This document shows, one piece after another, positions 52,906-61,785 of a stretch of 64,000 nt of DNA. Positions within the stretch are counted from its first letter, which is position 1. Each line of letters opens with the position of its first letter. The notes below the pieces were generated by a model that did no database searches, was not told where the DNA came from, and worked only from the letters and a program-made list of their open reading frames with translations. The DNA is from VFMC01 sp044359565 (lineage in GTDB: Bacteria > Actinomycetota > Acidimicrobiia > Acidimicrobiales > Ilumatobacteraceae): positions 1-64,000 of the forward strand of contig JBIKLX010000002.1 of the NCBI GenBank assembly GCA_044359565.1, read 5' to 3'. The position numbers and the translations under genes were made by a program.

Positions 52906-55900
52906 CTATTCGACCGGGCTCTGCACGGCTTCGAGGGGCGCGAACGCCACCTGCACCAGTCGACAGCCGGAGTGGTCGACCAGGTGCATCAACCCGGGAC
53001 GCAGCGGCACAGGGCAACGTCGCGGCAGGGTGACGCCGAGGATGTCGCCGTCGAGTTCGTGCGAGGCAGCGGCCACCAGGCCGAGCCGACTGCGCCGCAC
53101 CGCTGCCGTCCAGTCGCCGTACCGCGTCCGCAGCGCCTCGGCGCGGCCCGCCACCACCACGGTCAGGCCCGGCCGCGCCGGCGACACCAACGCCTCGAGT
53201 CGACCGCTGCTGTCGGACACTCGCTCGGCGTCGTCGACGAGGAACAGACAACGCTGCCCGCTGTCGAGCACCCCGTCGACCGTGGCGACAGCGGCAGCAA
53301 CCGCGTCGGCGATGGTGCTGCCATCGCGTTGCGCCACCCGAGGCGACAGCCACACCGACCGCGCCGAACCGCCGTGATCGGGAGAACTGGTATCGGGATG
53401 CTGGGCGGCGCACTGCAACCAGGCGGACTCGAGCCACCGCAGGGCGTTCGACCGGCCGCTGCGCGCCGGGCCCACCACCAGCAGGTGCTCGCCGTCGGGT
53501 ACCTCCAGCACAGCCGCCTCCAGGGTTCCTGCGTCGACGCCCACCACCGGCCACCACGAACCCGGCCCGGATCGAGACGGTGGCAGGAGGGCCTCACCGA
53601 CATGGGGCGGCACGACGTCGACCCGGCGCACCGGAGTGGCCCGATGCGCGGCCGATGGTTCGAGCGGGGTCGACGACGGCGCGAGCAACTGCGCCTCGGT
53701 GCCGTCGGGCAATGCCACCCGGCCGGCAATGGCCGGTGGCGTGGCCGACGGCGTCACGCCCAGCACCGCGGTGTCGCCGCGGTCGTGCAGGTGCAGCACC
53801 CAGCGGTGCGTGCAGTGAGCGACGAACGCACCAGGGAGCGCAGCGGCGGCATCGGCACCAGCAGCCACCACCACCCGGCCGGAGGTGTCGCCGAGCGCTC
53901 GCTGGAGCACCTCGAACTCTGCCAGCCGATCGATGTCGTCGAGCTCGCGGCGCAGCGCTCCGAGGCCATCGATCAGCACCACCAACGGGTGCGCCGGCAC
54001 CTCGACTGCATCGAGCCGACCGGCCACCCAGTGCAGCGCTCGCCACAGCCGCTCGCGTTCGTGCAGTCGCACCACACCCGTGCACCGCGGATGCCCGGCG
54101 ATGTCGTCCCACCGCGTGTCGCCACCGGCATCGAGCACCAGCACACCGGCCGCTTCATCGCTCGACAGCGCCACCCGGGCCACCGCGACGAGAGCCGACG
54201 ACACACCCGAACCCGGCGAGCCCAGTACAGCGACCGCCCCGCGACACGGACTCCACTCCAGCGGTACGCACCGGCGCTCGTCGGGCAGATCGACCACGCC
54301 GACTGTCGCGGATGTGGCACCAGCGCTGAGCCATCGACCTGCCTCGTCGACCGGCAGCACCACCGGCAAGGGTTCACTCCACGGCGACGCGGGCGGTTCG
54401 GTACCGTGCAACGCGCCGGCCTGCCGGACGGCGGCCACCACGGCGTCGCCGCCATCGGCGAGCAGCGCGGTTTGGAACGTGACCAACTCGTCGGCCCCCA
54501 GACGCAGCACCGCACGGCCGGGGGTGCGGCGCGGCAGCAACGCCGGCGCCGGATCGCCCACCACATCGAGGGCATCGGCGCGATCGTGCAGACGAAGCGC
54601 GAGACGCAGTTGGGTGTTGGCGCGGATGTCGTCGTCGACCACGCCGGCGGGCCGCTGGGTGGCGAGCAGCAGGTGCAGCCCGAGGCTCCGGCCGCGCTGC
54701 GCAATACCGACCAGGGCATGGAGGAACGCCGGCTGCTCGGCGGCAAGGGCTGCGAACTCGTCGACCACCACCAGCAGCCTCGGGAACACTGGCGCTCCGC
54801 AGCGACGACGGGCAGCGGCGAGGTCGGCGGCACCGAGTTGGCGCACAGCATGCTCGCGCCGAGCCAGCTCGGCCTGCAGCCCGCGCAGCGCTCGTTCGGC
54901 GAGGCGACCGTCGAGGTCGGTCACCACCGCCACGACGTGAGGTAGGCGGGCACACGAATCGAACGCGGCACCACCCTTGTAGTCGACCAGCACCATGGCC
55001 AGTTGGTCGGGGGGCATCCGGCAGGCCAGGCCCGTCACCAGGCTGCGCAAGAGTTCGCTCTTGCCCGCCCCGGTGGTGCCGGCCACCAGCCCGTGCGGCC
55101 CGTCGGCTACGAGGTCGAGATCGACCCGGGCATCACCGCCGGTGCGCCCGAGCGGACAGGCCGGCGCAGCATCCACCGCCGCAGCGCGCCACCCCGCAGC
55201 GATCGACACCGGGTCGAGCGGGTCGGTACCCGCGGCACGGAGCAGCTCGATCAGATCGACCTGTGCGGGGATACCGCCATCACCCGACCGTGGGTCTTCA
55301 GGGTCGCGGCACTGCGCCAGACGGGCCGCCGCCTCCGACGCCGCCGCGAGGCCGAGCCCGGCGAGGCGGACCTGGACGCCGTCGTGGGGAACTCGAGTGT
55401 CGGGCACGAACCGCGCCCCGCCGTCGTGACGTGTGTCGATCAGCGCGGTGCACGCCGCAGGCACGGCGGCCGTGTCGTCGGCCAGCACCAGCACGGCCGG
55501 CGGATCGGACCCGGCCAACATCCGGCGCAGCATGCTCGTGCGCACCGTCAGCAGATCGGTGCGATCGGTGACGATCACGGTGTGCACCTCCGCTTCGCTG
55601 CGCTGCAACTCGACGAGGGCTCCGTCGTCGAACCCCAGCTGGCCGCGCTCGGGGCGCTCGACCTGGGGAAGCGGGGCGCACCAACCCCAGCGCTCGGGGT
55701 TCGCCGTCAACGTCACCAGTCGCCAGTCGGCCGGGCCGGCCTGACAGGCGAGTTGCACGACGCAACTGCGCACGACGTTGTCGGCGAGGGCACCGCGCAC
55801 CGCAACGACGGCACCACCGACGAGGTCGAGCACCACCGGCACGTGGTCGACCGATCGTGGCTCAGCGGCGCTGACGCACGCCGCGTCGACCACCGGCGAC

Positions 55901-56685
55901 CAGGGCAGGCTGCCCGTTCCGATCGGCACGGTGAAGGCATCACCGTGGTTCGTCCGCCGCTCCCACAATCCGGCGCCGCCGTGGGCGAGGACCGCCAGCC
56001 GCTCGGCCAGCGAACCGTGCCGGGCCCGCCAGTGCATCGACCATGCACGGCACTGGGCATCGACTGCGTCGTGCCACGCCTGCGCTGCGCGCTGCTCGGC
56101 GGCGGCCGCCGATCGACGGCGTCGCCTCGTACCGCGTAGCTGCACCGCTGCCCCGGCGACCGATGCGAGCAGGCCGACGGCAGCGAACAGCGCCATCAGC
56201 GGCTGGCCGATCAACACGGCCACCACCGTCGCTGCCGCGCAGGCCACGGCAGCCGGAACCAGCGTGCCTGCGACGCCGGTGTGGTCGAGGTCGGACGATG
56301 GTTGCGACGTGCTCGTCGGAGCCGGCGCGCCCACCACGGGGATGGGTGACCACTGCGGGGCTGCCCGAGGGGCCCTCACGATCGTGCCGGGGTCGGCCCG
56401 AGGTGGCGTCGCTGTCGACCCGGCCGGCACCGGGCTGATGCGCAGGGTGCTCGCGCCCACCTCGATGCTGTCGGCGCCACACCGGATGGGCAGACGCCCC
56501 GCCAGTTGACGTACCTGCCAGCGGTCGTCGTCGAGGTCGAGGCGGAGGTGGAACGGTTCGAGATACGAATCGGCGCAGCGCACCGCCGCCTGGGGCGCTC
56601 TGCCCACCAGATGGGTGCCTGCAGCGAGGCGGCGACTCGCTCCTGCGTCGGGCCCGGCGATCCAGCACACCTGCCATGTCGTCAT
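52906..56685 (-). CDS. FHA-FtsK/SpoIIIE ATPase resembling EccC/EssC of type VII secretion
   Basis: A 1259-residue membrane ATPase. Residues 1-90 look like an FHA domain (VGRAP at 27-31, Ser40, His46). A linker and two transmembrane helices (about 138-182) lead to an FtsK/SpoIIIE region with three ATPase modules. D1 has an intact Walker A GTTGAGKS (Lys542) and Walker B LLVVVDEFAAL. D2 reads GSPGSGVSS, with Val828 in place of Lys. D3 reads GPARSGRSN, with Arg1078 in place of Lys. This matches EssC/EccC design. No WXG100 or other T7SS genes are visible. ATG 56685 starts the FHA domain. Confidence 0.83.
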   Translation of the reverse strand: MTTWQVCWIAGPDAGASRRLAAGTHLVGRAPQAAVRCADSYLEPFHLRLDLDDDRWQVRQLAGRLPIRCGADSIEVGASTLRISPVPAGSTATPPRADPGTIVRAPRAAPQWSPIPVVGAPAPTSTSQPSSDLDHTGVAGTLVPAAVACAAATVVAVLIGQPLMALFAAVGLLASVAGAAVQLRGTRRRRRSAAAAEQRAAQAWHDAVDAQCRAWSMHWRARHGSLAERLAVLAHGGAGLWERRTNHGDAFTVPIGTGSLPWSPVVDAACVSAAEPRSVDHVPVVLDLVGGAVVAVRGALADNVVRSCVVQLACQAGPADWRLVTLTANPERWGWCAPLPQVERPERGQLGFDDGALVELQRSEAEVHTVIVTDRTDLLTVRTSMLRRMLAGSDPPAVLVLADDTAAVPAACTALIDTRHDGGARFVPDTRVPHDGVQVRLAGLGLAAASEAAARLAQCRDPEDPRSGDGGIPAQVDLIELLRAAGTDPLDPVSIAAGWRAAAVDAAPACPLGRTGGDARVDLDLVADGPHGLVAGTTGAGKSELLRSLVTGLACRMPPDQLAMVLVDYKGGAAFDSCARLPHVVAVVTDLDGRLAERALRGLQAELARREHAVRQLGAADLAAARRRCGAPVFPRLLVVVDEFAALAAEQPAFLHALVGIAQRGRSLGLHLLLATQRPAGVVDDDIRANTQLRLALRLHDRADALDVVGDPAPALLPRRTPGRAVLRLGADELVTFQTALLADGGDAVVAAVRQAGALHGTEPPASPWSEPLPVVLPVDEAGRWLSAGATSATVGVVDLPDERRCVPLEWSPCRGAVAVLGSPGSGVSSALVAVARVALSSDEAAGVLVLDAGGDTRWDDIAGHPRCTGVVRLHERERLWRALHWVAGRLDAVEVPAHPLVVLIDGLGALRRELDDIDRLAEFEVLQRALGDTSGRVVVAAGADAAAALPGAFVAHCTHRWVLHLHDRGDTAVLGVTPSATPPAIAGRVALPDGTEAQLLAPSSTPLEPSAAHRATPVRRVDVVPPHVGEALLPPSRSGPGSWWPVVGVDAGTLEAAVLEVPDGEHLLVVGPARSGRSNALRWLESAWLQCAAQHPDTSSPDHGGSARSVWLSPRVAQRDGSTIADAVAAAVATVDGVLDSGQRCLFLVDDAERVSDSSGRLEALVSPARPGLTVVVAGRAEALRTRYGDWTAAVRRSRLGLVAAASHELDGDILGVTLPRRCPVPLRPGLMHLVDHSGCRLVQVAFAPLEAVQSPVE

Positions 56686-56851
56686 GCCCGAGTGATCGAC
56701 GGCGAGGCGGCCGGAGCGGAAACCGCCGGCCGTGTTCCACCAGCTCACCGCTCGTTCTTGACGCTTTCTTGAGATTTCTCGGTCACCCGGGAGCGTCGCG
56801 GTGAGGCGGGCGGAGAGCCACTGGGAGAGGGGGGCCACGCACCGTTCGGCC

Positions 56852-57643
56852 ATGTCACCCCAGCACGACCCTGCAACTTCGTCCACTCCCGCCACCAGGG
56901 CCGCCACCACGGCCGCCACGGCACCGGCCGGCCCGACGCGCCACACCCTGGTGCGACTGCAGCGCGAATGGGGGCGGCTCAACCGGTCGCCCCACGCCTT
57001 GTCGGCTGCGCGTTCGTGGCCGCTGTGCATCGAGCGCTTCGAGTCGCTCGATGAACTCCTCGTTGCGTCCGGCTACGGCCAGGTGGCCCGGGCGGCCGAC
57101 CACGACGACGCCCTGTTGGGCGACCTGCTGGCCGCAGCCCGCACCCACCCGTTGGCGGCCCGAGTGGTGCTGCAGCGCCTGCTCCCCGGCCTCAGTGCCA
57201 TCGCCCGACGGCATACACGCGTCGGCACCGAGCTCGTCGGCTCGATCGACGACCTGCTCGCCGCCGCATGGACCGTCATCCGCACCTACCCCATCGACCG
57301 CCGACCGACGTTCGTTGTGGCTGGGCTGCTGCGCGGCTGCGAATACCACGCGTTTCGACGCCACCGCCGCCGCAAGGCCGAGTTCGTGCCGGTGCCGAAC
57401 GAGCGGTTCGCCGACCGCGCCGCGGCGGAGACCGACGATGCCGGGGTGGAACTCTGGCGGCTGCTCGACGACGCCGCCCGGGCGGGCATGTCGACCGACG
57501 ATCTCGTCCTCGCCCGGCGTCTGGCCGAGGGCACGACGACTGCCCAATTGGCAGCCGAGGCACAGGTGACCGAGCGAACGATCCGCAATCACCGTGCCGC
57601 GATGCTGTACCGATTGCGCAGTATCGCCCTGGCGTCGACGTGA
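56852..57643 (+). CDS. Sigma-factor-like/HTH regulatory protein
   Basis: A 263-residue protein whose C-terminal 45 residues form a region-4-like or LuxR-like helix-turn-helix (LVLARRLAEGTTTAQLAAEAQVTERTIRNHRAAMLYRLRS). The centre has SIDDLLAAAWTVIRTYP and LLRGCEYHAFRRHRRRKAEF, reminiscent of sigma-70 region 2. The first 30 residues are Ala/Thr-rich. It is divergent from the FHA-FtsK gene over 166 bp and may regulate it. ATG 56852 was chosen over an in-frame ATG at 56801. No strong ribosome-binding site or promoter could be assigned in the gap. Confidence 0.62.
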   Translation: MSPQHDPATSSTPATRAATTAATAPAGPTRHTLVRLQREWGRLNRSPHALSAARSWPLCIERFESLDELLVASGYGQVARAADHDDALLGDLLAAARTHPLAARVVLQRLLPGLSAIARRHTRVGTELVGSIDDLLAAAWTVIRTYPIDRRPTFVVAGLLRGCEYHAFRRHRRRKAEFVPVPNERFADRAAAETDDAGVELWRLLDDAARAGMSTDDLVLARRLAEGTTTAQLAAEAQVTERTIRNHRAAMLYRLRSIALAST

Positions 57644-57671
57644 CGCCGTCAGTGCATATGGATACCTCTGG

Positions 57672-57691
57672 GCATGTTCCTATCAACATGC
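57672..57691. promoter_or_regulatory. Operator-like inverted repeat upstream of phosphatase homologue
   Basis: Perfect 7-bp arms GCATGTT and AACATGC with a 6-bp CCTATC centre lie in an AT-richer patch, 87 bp upstream of the GTG at 57778 and 29 bp after the sigma-like gene. Confidence 0.35.
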
Positions 57692-57777
57692 AGAACGGCC
57701 CAACAGATTGCCGACGCACGATGAATTTCGCCAGCACAAGCCGTGCGAGCTGACGGCTTTTCGGTACCGTCCCACGG

Positions 57778-58365
57778 GTGACGGCGAGGGTCCTCATGGT
57801 GTGCTCGGAGAATGTCTGCACCTCTCCGATGGCAGCGGCATTGTTGCGCCATCATCTTGCGCGCGCCGGAATCGATGCAGTCGTCACATCGGCGGGCATC
57901 GAGCCCGCGATGCGACCGATCCACCCCGATGCCCTTCGGGCGTTGGCCCCCTGGGGTATCGACCTGTCACAGCATGTGTCGCGCGAAGCCACCGAGGCCG
58001 TCGTCGTTGCCGACGGCGCCGACCTCGTCATCGCCATGTGTCGCGCGCAATTGCGCCGCCTGGTCGCCAGCGACCGGCGCACCTGGGTGCGCACCTTCAC
58101 ACTGCGCGAACTCGTCCGCGAGGTGGAGGGCACAACGGCCCCAGCCAACGTGGGTTTCGACACCTGGGCCTCGAACGTCATCCGGCGGCGGCGCGGCATC
58201 GACCTCGTCAGCGACAGCGAGTTCGACGACCTCGACGATCCGGCCGGACTGGGGTCGGCGGCCGTGCACACCACCGCCGCCGAATTGCACGACCTCACCG
58301 CGAAGTTGGTCGACTCGCTGCCCTGGAGGCACGTTCCGATCAGTTCGATCCGATTCCGCGAGTAA
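57778..58365 (+). CDS. Low-molecular-weight phosphatase homologue with altered active-site loop
   Basis: A 195-residue LMW-PTP-fold protein. The phosphate loop reads Cys9-Ser-Glu-Asn-Val-Cys14-Thr15-Ser16-Pro-Met. Thr15 replaces the Arg that defines CX5R, and Glu11 replaces the usual Gly. Other features are kept: TSAGIEP, the DLVIAM strand and FDDLDDPAG with the general-acid Asp. It may be a pseudo-phosphatase, an arsenate-reductase-like relative or a regulator. The codons read ACC for Thr, so this is not an ambiguous base. It stands alone between the sigma-like and copA genes. Confidence 0.78.
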   Translation: MTARVLMVCSENVCTSPMAAALLRHHLARAGIDAVVTSAGIEPAMRPIHPDALRALAPWGIDLSQHVSREATEAVVVADGADLVIAMCRAQLRRLVASDRRTWVRTFTLRELVREVEGTTAPANVGFDTWASNVIRRRRGIDLVSDSEFDDLDDPAGLGSAAVHTTAAELHDLTAKLVDSLPWRHVPISSIRFRE

Positions 58366-58380
58366 CGCGCCGACTCGAAC

Positions 58381-58399
58381 GCGCCTCAGACGAGGGCGC
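58381..58399. terminator. Hairpin between convergent genes
   Basis: GCGCCTC and GAGGGCGC arms (one bulged G) flank an AGAC loop between the 3' ends of the phosphatase homologue and copA. There is no T tract. Confidence 0.35.
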
Positions 58400-58407
58400 T
58401 CGAACGA

Positions 58408-60672
58408 TCAGCCGGGCAGTTCGGCCGGCAGGCCAACCGACCGGAAGCGACGCAGCCGCAGGCTGTTGCTCACCACGAACACCGAACTGAAGGCCATGGC
58501 TGCGCTGGCCACCACGGGTGACAGCAGTCCGGTGGCAGCCAGCGGAATGGCGGCCACGTTGTAGGCGAAGGCCCAGAACAGGTTGCCCTTGATGGTGGCG
58601 AGCGTGCGTCGGCTGAGCCGCACCGCATCGACGACCGCGGGGATCTCGGCCCGCATCAAGGTGAGGTCGCTCGCCTCGATCGCCACATCGGTGCCCGTGC
58701 CCATCGCGATGCCGAGATCGGCCTGTGCCAGTGCGGCGGCGTCGTTCACCCCATCGCCCACCATCGCCACCACTCGGCCCTGTGCCTGCAGCTCGCGAAC
58801 AACGGCAACCTTGCCGGCGGGCAGCACGCCGGCAACCACATCGGCCGGGTCGATGCCCACCTCGGCCGCAACGGCGGCGGCGATGGCCTCGTTGTCGCCG
58901 GTGAGGAGCACCGGACGCAGGCCCAGGTCGCGCAGCGCAGCGATACCGCTGCGACTGCTGGGCTTCACGGTGTCGGCCAGCGCCAGGCGCCCGGCGACCC
59001 GGCCGTCGACCACCACCTCCACCACCGTGGCCGCGGCGCCTGCCGGCACCGCTGCGGTGCCTGCGGCGGGGCCAGCGCGCCGAACGCTCACCTCGACGGG
59101 CCGATCGTCGAGCACCACGGTGCCACGGGCGCCCACACCGGGCTCGTTGCGGAAGTCGGCGACAGGCGGCAGGTGAACGCCAGCGGCGTGGGCGTGGGTC
59201 ACGATGGCCCGGGCGATCGGGTGCTCGCTCGCTGTCTCGACGGCCGCGGCAGCGCGCAACACATCAGACACCGTGAGCGGCGGCACCGGCTCGACGGCCA
59301 CCACGGCCATCGCGCCGGTGGTGATGGTGCCGGTCTTGTCGAGCAACACCGTGTCGACGGTACGGGTGCTCTCGAGCACTTCGGGACCACGGATGAGCAC
59401 CCCCATCTGCGCGCCGCGGCCGGTGCCCACCAGCAGGGCGGTGGGGGTGGCCAAACCGAGGGCACAGGGGCAGGCGATGATGAGCACGGCCATCGCCGGA
59501 CCCATCGCGTCGCTGAACGAACCGGTGCGAGCGAACCAGAACCCGAGGGTGGTCACTGCCAGCGCCACCACCACGGGCACGAACACCCCGGCCACTCGGT
59601 CGGCCAGTCGCTGCACCGGCGCCTTGCCGCTCTGGGCATCGGCGACGAGTCGCGCCATCTGCGCCAGGGTGGTGTCGGCACCCACGCGGGTGGCGCGCAC
59701 CAGCAGGCGACCGTTGGTGTTGATGGTGGCCCCGGTGACCGCATCGCCCGGGGCCACGTCGCGCGGCACGCTCTCGCCGGTGACGAGCGAGGTGTCGATG
59801 CCCGCCGTGCCCTCCTCCACCACACCGTCGGTGGCGATGCGCTCGCCGGGCCGCACGACGAAGCGGTCGCCCACGCTCAGGTCGGCGGCAGGAACCCGCC
59901 GCTCGGCGCCCGACGCATCGACCACCACGGCCTCGAACGCACCCCGGTCGAGCAGGGCGCGCAGCGCGCTGCCGGCCCGGCGCTTCGAGCGCGACTCGAA
60001 CCACCGGCCGGCGAGGATGAGCGCCACGGTGGTGGACGCGACTTCGAGGTACAGGTGGTGGTCGCCGCCGACGCTGCCGAGCAGCGACATGCTCATCGTC
60101 ATGTCGTTGTCGCCCGCCGGCGTGAAGAACAAGGCATAGGTGCTCCACAGGTAGGCGGCGGCCACACCGAGCGACACGAGGGTGTCCATCGTGGCCTCGG
60201 CCTGACGGAGGTTCTTCCACGCGGCCCGGTGGAACGGCCAGGCCGCCCAGGTGGCCACGGGCGAGGCGAGCGCGAACGCCAGCCACTGCCAGTTGCGGAA
60301 CTGCAGGGCAGGCACCATCGACAGCAGGAGCACGGGCCCGCCGAGGACGGCAGCAACGACGAGACGCTGCAGGAGCGGGTCGTGGGTGGCGTCGGGCTCG
60401 TCGGCAGCGGCGACCGTTCCTGCCGCGGCGGGCAGGATGGCCCCGTAGCCGATCGACTCGACCGCCGCTACGAGATCGGTGGGCACCACGAGCGCCGGGT
60501 CGAACGCGACCCGGGCGGTCTCGGTGGCGTAGTTCACCGATGCCTGCACGCCGTCGATCTTGTTGAGCCGGCGCTCGATGCGGTTGGCGCAGGCGGCGCA
60601 CGTCATGCCGGTGACCTCGAGATCGAGGTGGTCGAGGTGGTCGACGAGTGAGGGCACGGCAGGCTCGCTCAC
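58408..60672 (-). CDS. copA: Copper-exporting P1B-type ATPase
   Basis: A 754-residue membrane pump that expels Cu(I). One N-terminal heavy-metal-associated domain carries MTCAAC (Cys25, Cys28). Eight membrane helices include the CPC motif in IIACPCALGLATP. The actuator loop has LVTGESVP, the phosphorylation site is LLDKTGTITTG, the HP motif is SEHPIARAI, and the hinge reads VAMVGDGVNDAAAL. GTG 60672 overlaps the stop of the upstream copper-operon gene (GTGA). The longer upstream frame is an antisense-type shadow. Confidence 0.94.
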   Translation of the reverse strand: MSEPAVPSLVDHLDHLDLEVTGMTCAACANRIERRLNKIDGVQASVNYATETARVAFDPALVVPTDLVAAVESIGYGAILPAAAGTVAAADEPDATHDPLLQRLVVAAVLGGPVLLLSMVPALQFRNWQWLAFALASPVATWAAWPFHRAAWKNLRQAEATMDTLVSLGVAAAYLWSTYALFFTPAGDNDMTMSMSLLGSVGGDHHLYLEVASTTVALILAGRWFESRSKRRAGSALRALLDRGAFEAVVVDASGAERRVPAADLSVGDRFVVRPGERIATDGVVEEGTAGIDTSLVTGESVPRDVAPGDAVTGATINTNGRLLVRATRVGADTTLAQMARLVADAQSGKAPVQRLADRVAGVFVPVVVALAVTTLGFWFARTGSFSDAMGPAMAVLIIACPCALGLATPTALLVGTGRGAQMGVLIRGPEVLESTRTVDTVLLDKTGTITTGAMAVVAVEPVPPLTVSDVLRAAAAVETASEHPIARAIVTHAHAAGVHLPPVADFRNEPGVGARGTVVLDDRPVEVSVRRAGPAAGTAAVPAGAAATVVEVVVDGRVAGRLALADTVKPSSRSGIAALRDLGLRPVLLTGDNEAIAAAVAAEVGIDPADVVAGVLPAGKVAVVRELQAQGRVVAMVGDGVNDAAALAQADLGIAMGTGTDVAIEASDLTLMRAEIPAVVDAVRLSRRTLATIKGNLFWAFAYNVAAIPLAATGLLSPVVASAAMAFSSVFVVSNSLRLRRFRSVGLPAELPG

Positions 60673-61499
60673 GGTGCGACCACCGTGAAGACGGCCGTGA
60701 CCAGTTCGCCGTCGGCGAGGAACTGGAGGAACAGTCGGTACGTACCGGAGCCGGGCAGCGACCCGCTGAAGCGGTAGTCGCCGGCGACATCGTTGGCCGG
60801 ATGAAGGTGGGCGTACGCGAGGTCGCCCTCGCGGAACGCCACCAGGTGGGCCGATTGCCCGTACCACGGCTGCAGCGAGTCGCTCGGGGTGACGGTGAAC
60901 CACAACCCCTCGCGGGTGATGGTGAGTCCGTCGACGATGGCGACGTTGCTGGGCGGCGGCACCGCCACCGGCGCGGCCTCGCCGCCGACGAGCAGGTCGA
61001 TGCCCATCACGAGCACACCTCCGCCCGAGGGTTCGGTCTCGAGTACTGCACGCCAGGCGCCGGCCTCGATCGGGCGGTCGAGCGTGGCCGTCCACACCCC
61101 GTCGGGGCCGAGCACCGGGTGGAGGTGCTGGAAGCCCTGCAGATCGCGGCGCACCACCAGCAGATGCCCGAGTGCTCCGTGGACCTCGGTGAAGTCGACC
61201 ACCGGGCTGCCGGCCCGGTCGATGCGCAGGGCCACAGTGGTGCTGGTGCGGTCGACCATCACGAGCCGGTAGTCGCCCACGGTGCTCGACAGCCCCAGAC
61301 GTGCCAGATCGGAACCGGCCAGATCGGCCGTGCTGCCCATGTCCGCCATGTCGGTCGACCCGCCGCTGTGCTGGTGCACATCGCCGGACGATCCACTGTG
61401 CTGATGCCCGGGCAGCCGCTCGCCCACCGCGTAGGCGGTGCCGAACAGTCCGACGAGCACGAGGCTGTACGAGACGAGGCGGTTGCGGGGCGAGGTCAT
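60669..61499 (-). CDS. Membrane-anchored His/Met-rich protein of the copper operon
   Basis: A 276-residue protein. An N-terminal helix (LVSYSLVLVGLFGTAYAVG) anchors or exports it. A His/Met/Asp-rich stretch follows (GHQHSGSSGDVHQHSGG, then TDMADMGS; about residues 31-57). The remainder is beta-rich with HGALGHLLVVRRDLQGFQHLHP and AYAHLHP, repeating the HxHP type of putative metal site. Similar proteins sit next to copA in actinobacteria. It could bind periplasmic-side copper or hand it on; this is inference. It is 18 bp after copZ and overlaps copA by 4 bp. Confidence 0.78.
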   Translation of the reverse strand: MTSPRNRLVSYSLVLVGLFGTAYAVGERLPGHQHSGSSGDVHQHSGGSTDMADMGSTADLAGSDLARLGLSSTVGDYRLVMVDRTSTTVALRIDRAGSPVVDFTEVHGALGHLLVVRRDLQGFQHLHPVLGPDGVWTATLDRPIEAGAWRAVLETEPSGGGVLVMGIDLLVGGEAAPVAVPPPSNVAIVDGLTITREGLWFTVTPSDSLQPWYGQSAHLVAFREGDLAYAHLHPANDVAGDYRFSGSLPGSGTYRLFLQFLADGELVTAVFTVVAP

Positions 61500-61517
61500 G
61501 CGAGTGCGAGTGCGCGA

Positions 61518-61754
61518 TCAGTAGGCGACGTCGAAGCCGGCCTCGTCGACCGCGGCGACGAGCGCCTCGTGATCGAGTGCCGTGCCGACGACGGCCACCA
61601 GCTTGGCGTCGAGGTCGACGGTGACCGAGGCGACGCCCGGAACCTTGCCGAGTTCGGTCTCGATGGCAGCCTTGCAATGACCGCAGGTCATGCCCGGCAC
61701 CGACAGGGTGACGGTGGCAGCGGCATCGCCAGAGGGGTTCGTGGTGATGTTCAT
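61518..61754 (-). CDS. copZ: Heavy-metal-associated domain copper chaperone
   Basis: A 78-residue soluble HMA protein. The metal-binding loop is GMTCGHCKAAIE and the fold continues through LGKVPGVASVTVDLDAKLVAV to a C-terminal AVDEAGFDV strand. It should carry Cu(I) to CopA. ATG 61754 is supported by GAAGGA upstream. The longer frame contains the csoR-copZ gap. It begins 31 bp after csoR. Confidence 0.92.
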   Translation of the reverse strand: MNITTNPSGDAAATVTLSVPGMTCGHCKAAIETELGKVPGVASVTVDLDAKLVAVVGTALDHEALVAAVDEAGFDVAY

Positions 61755-61785
61755 GGTGATGTTCCTTCGGGGGTTCGGTTCGACG

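Noticed and set aside
49667..53377. A 1236-codon open frame on the plus strand
   Set aside because: It runs antisense to the acyl-CoA dehydrogenase, the molybdenum hydroxylase and the start of the FtsK-like gene, with His/Gly/Arg-rich, domain-free sequence. Such frames arise from third-position GC bias.
56750..56790. TTGACG near 56758 as a promoter of the sigma-like gene
   Set aside because: No acceptable -10 hexamer at 16-18 bp; only an isolated -35-like match in an AT-richer patch.
57644..57777. GCCGTCAG and CTGACGGC arms about 100 bp apart as a structured RNA
   Set aside because: The spacing is too long, no further helices lie between, and one arm is at the sigma-like gene's end; chance pairing is likely.
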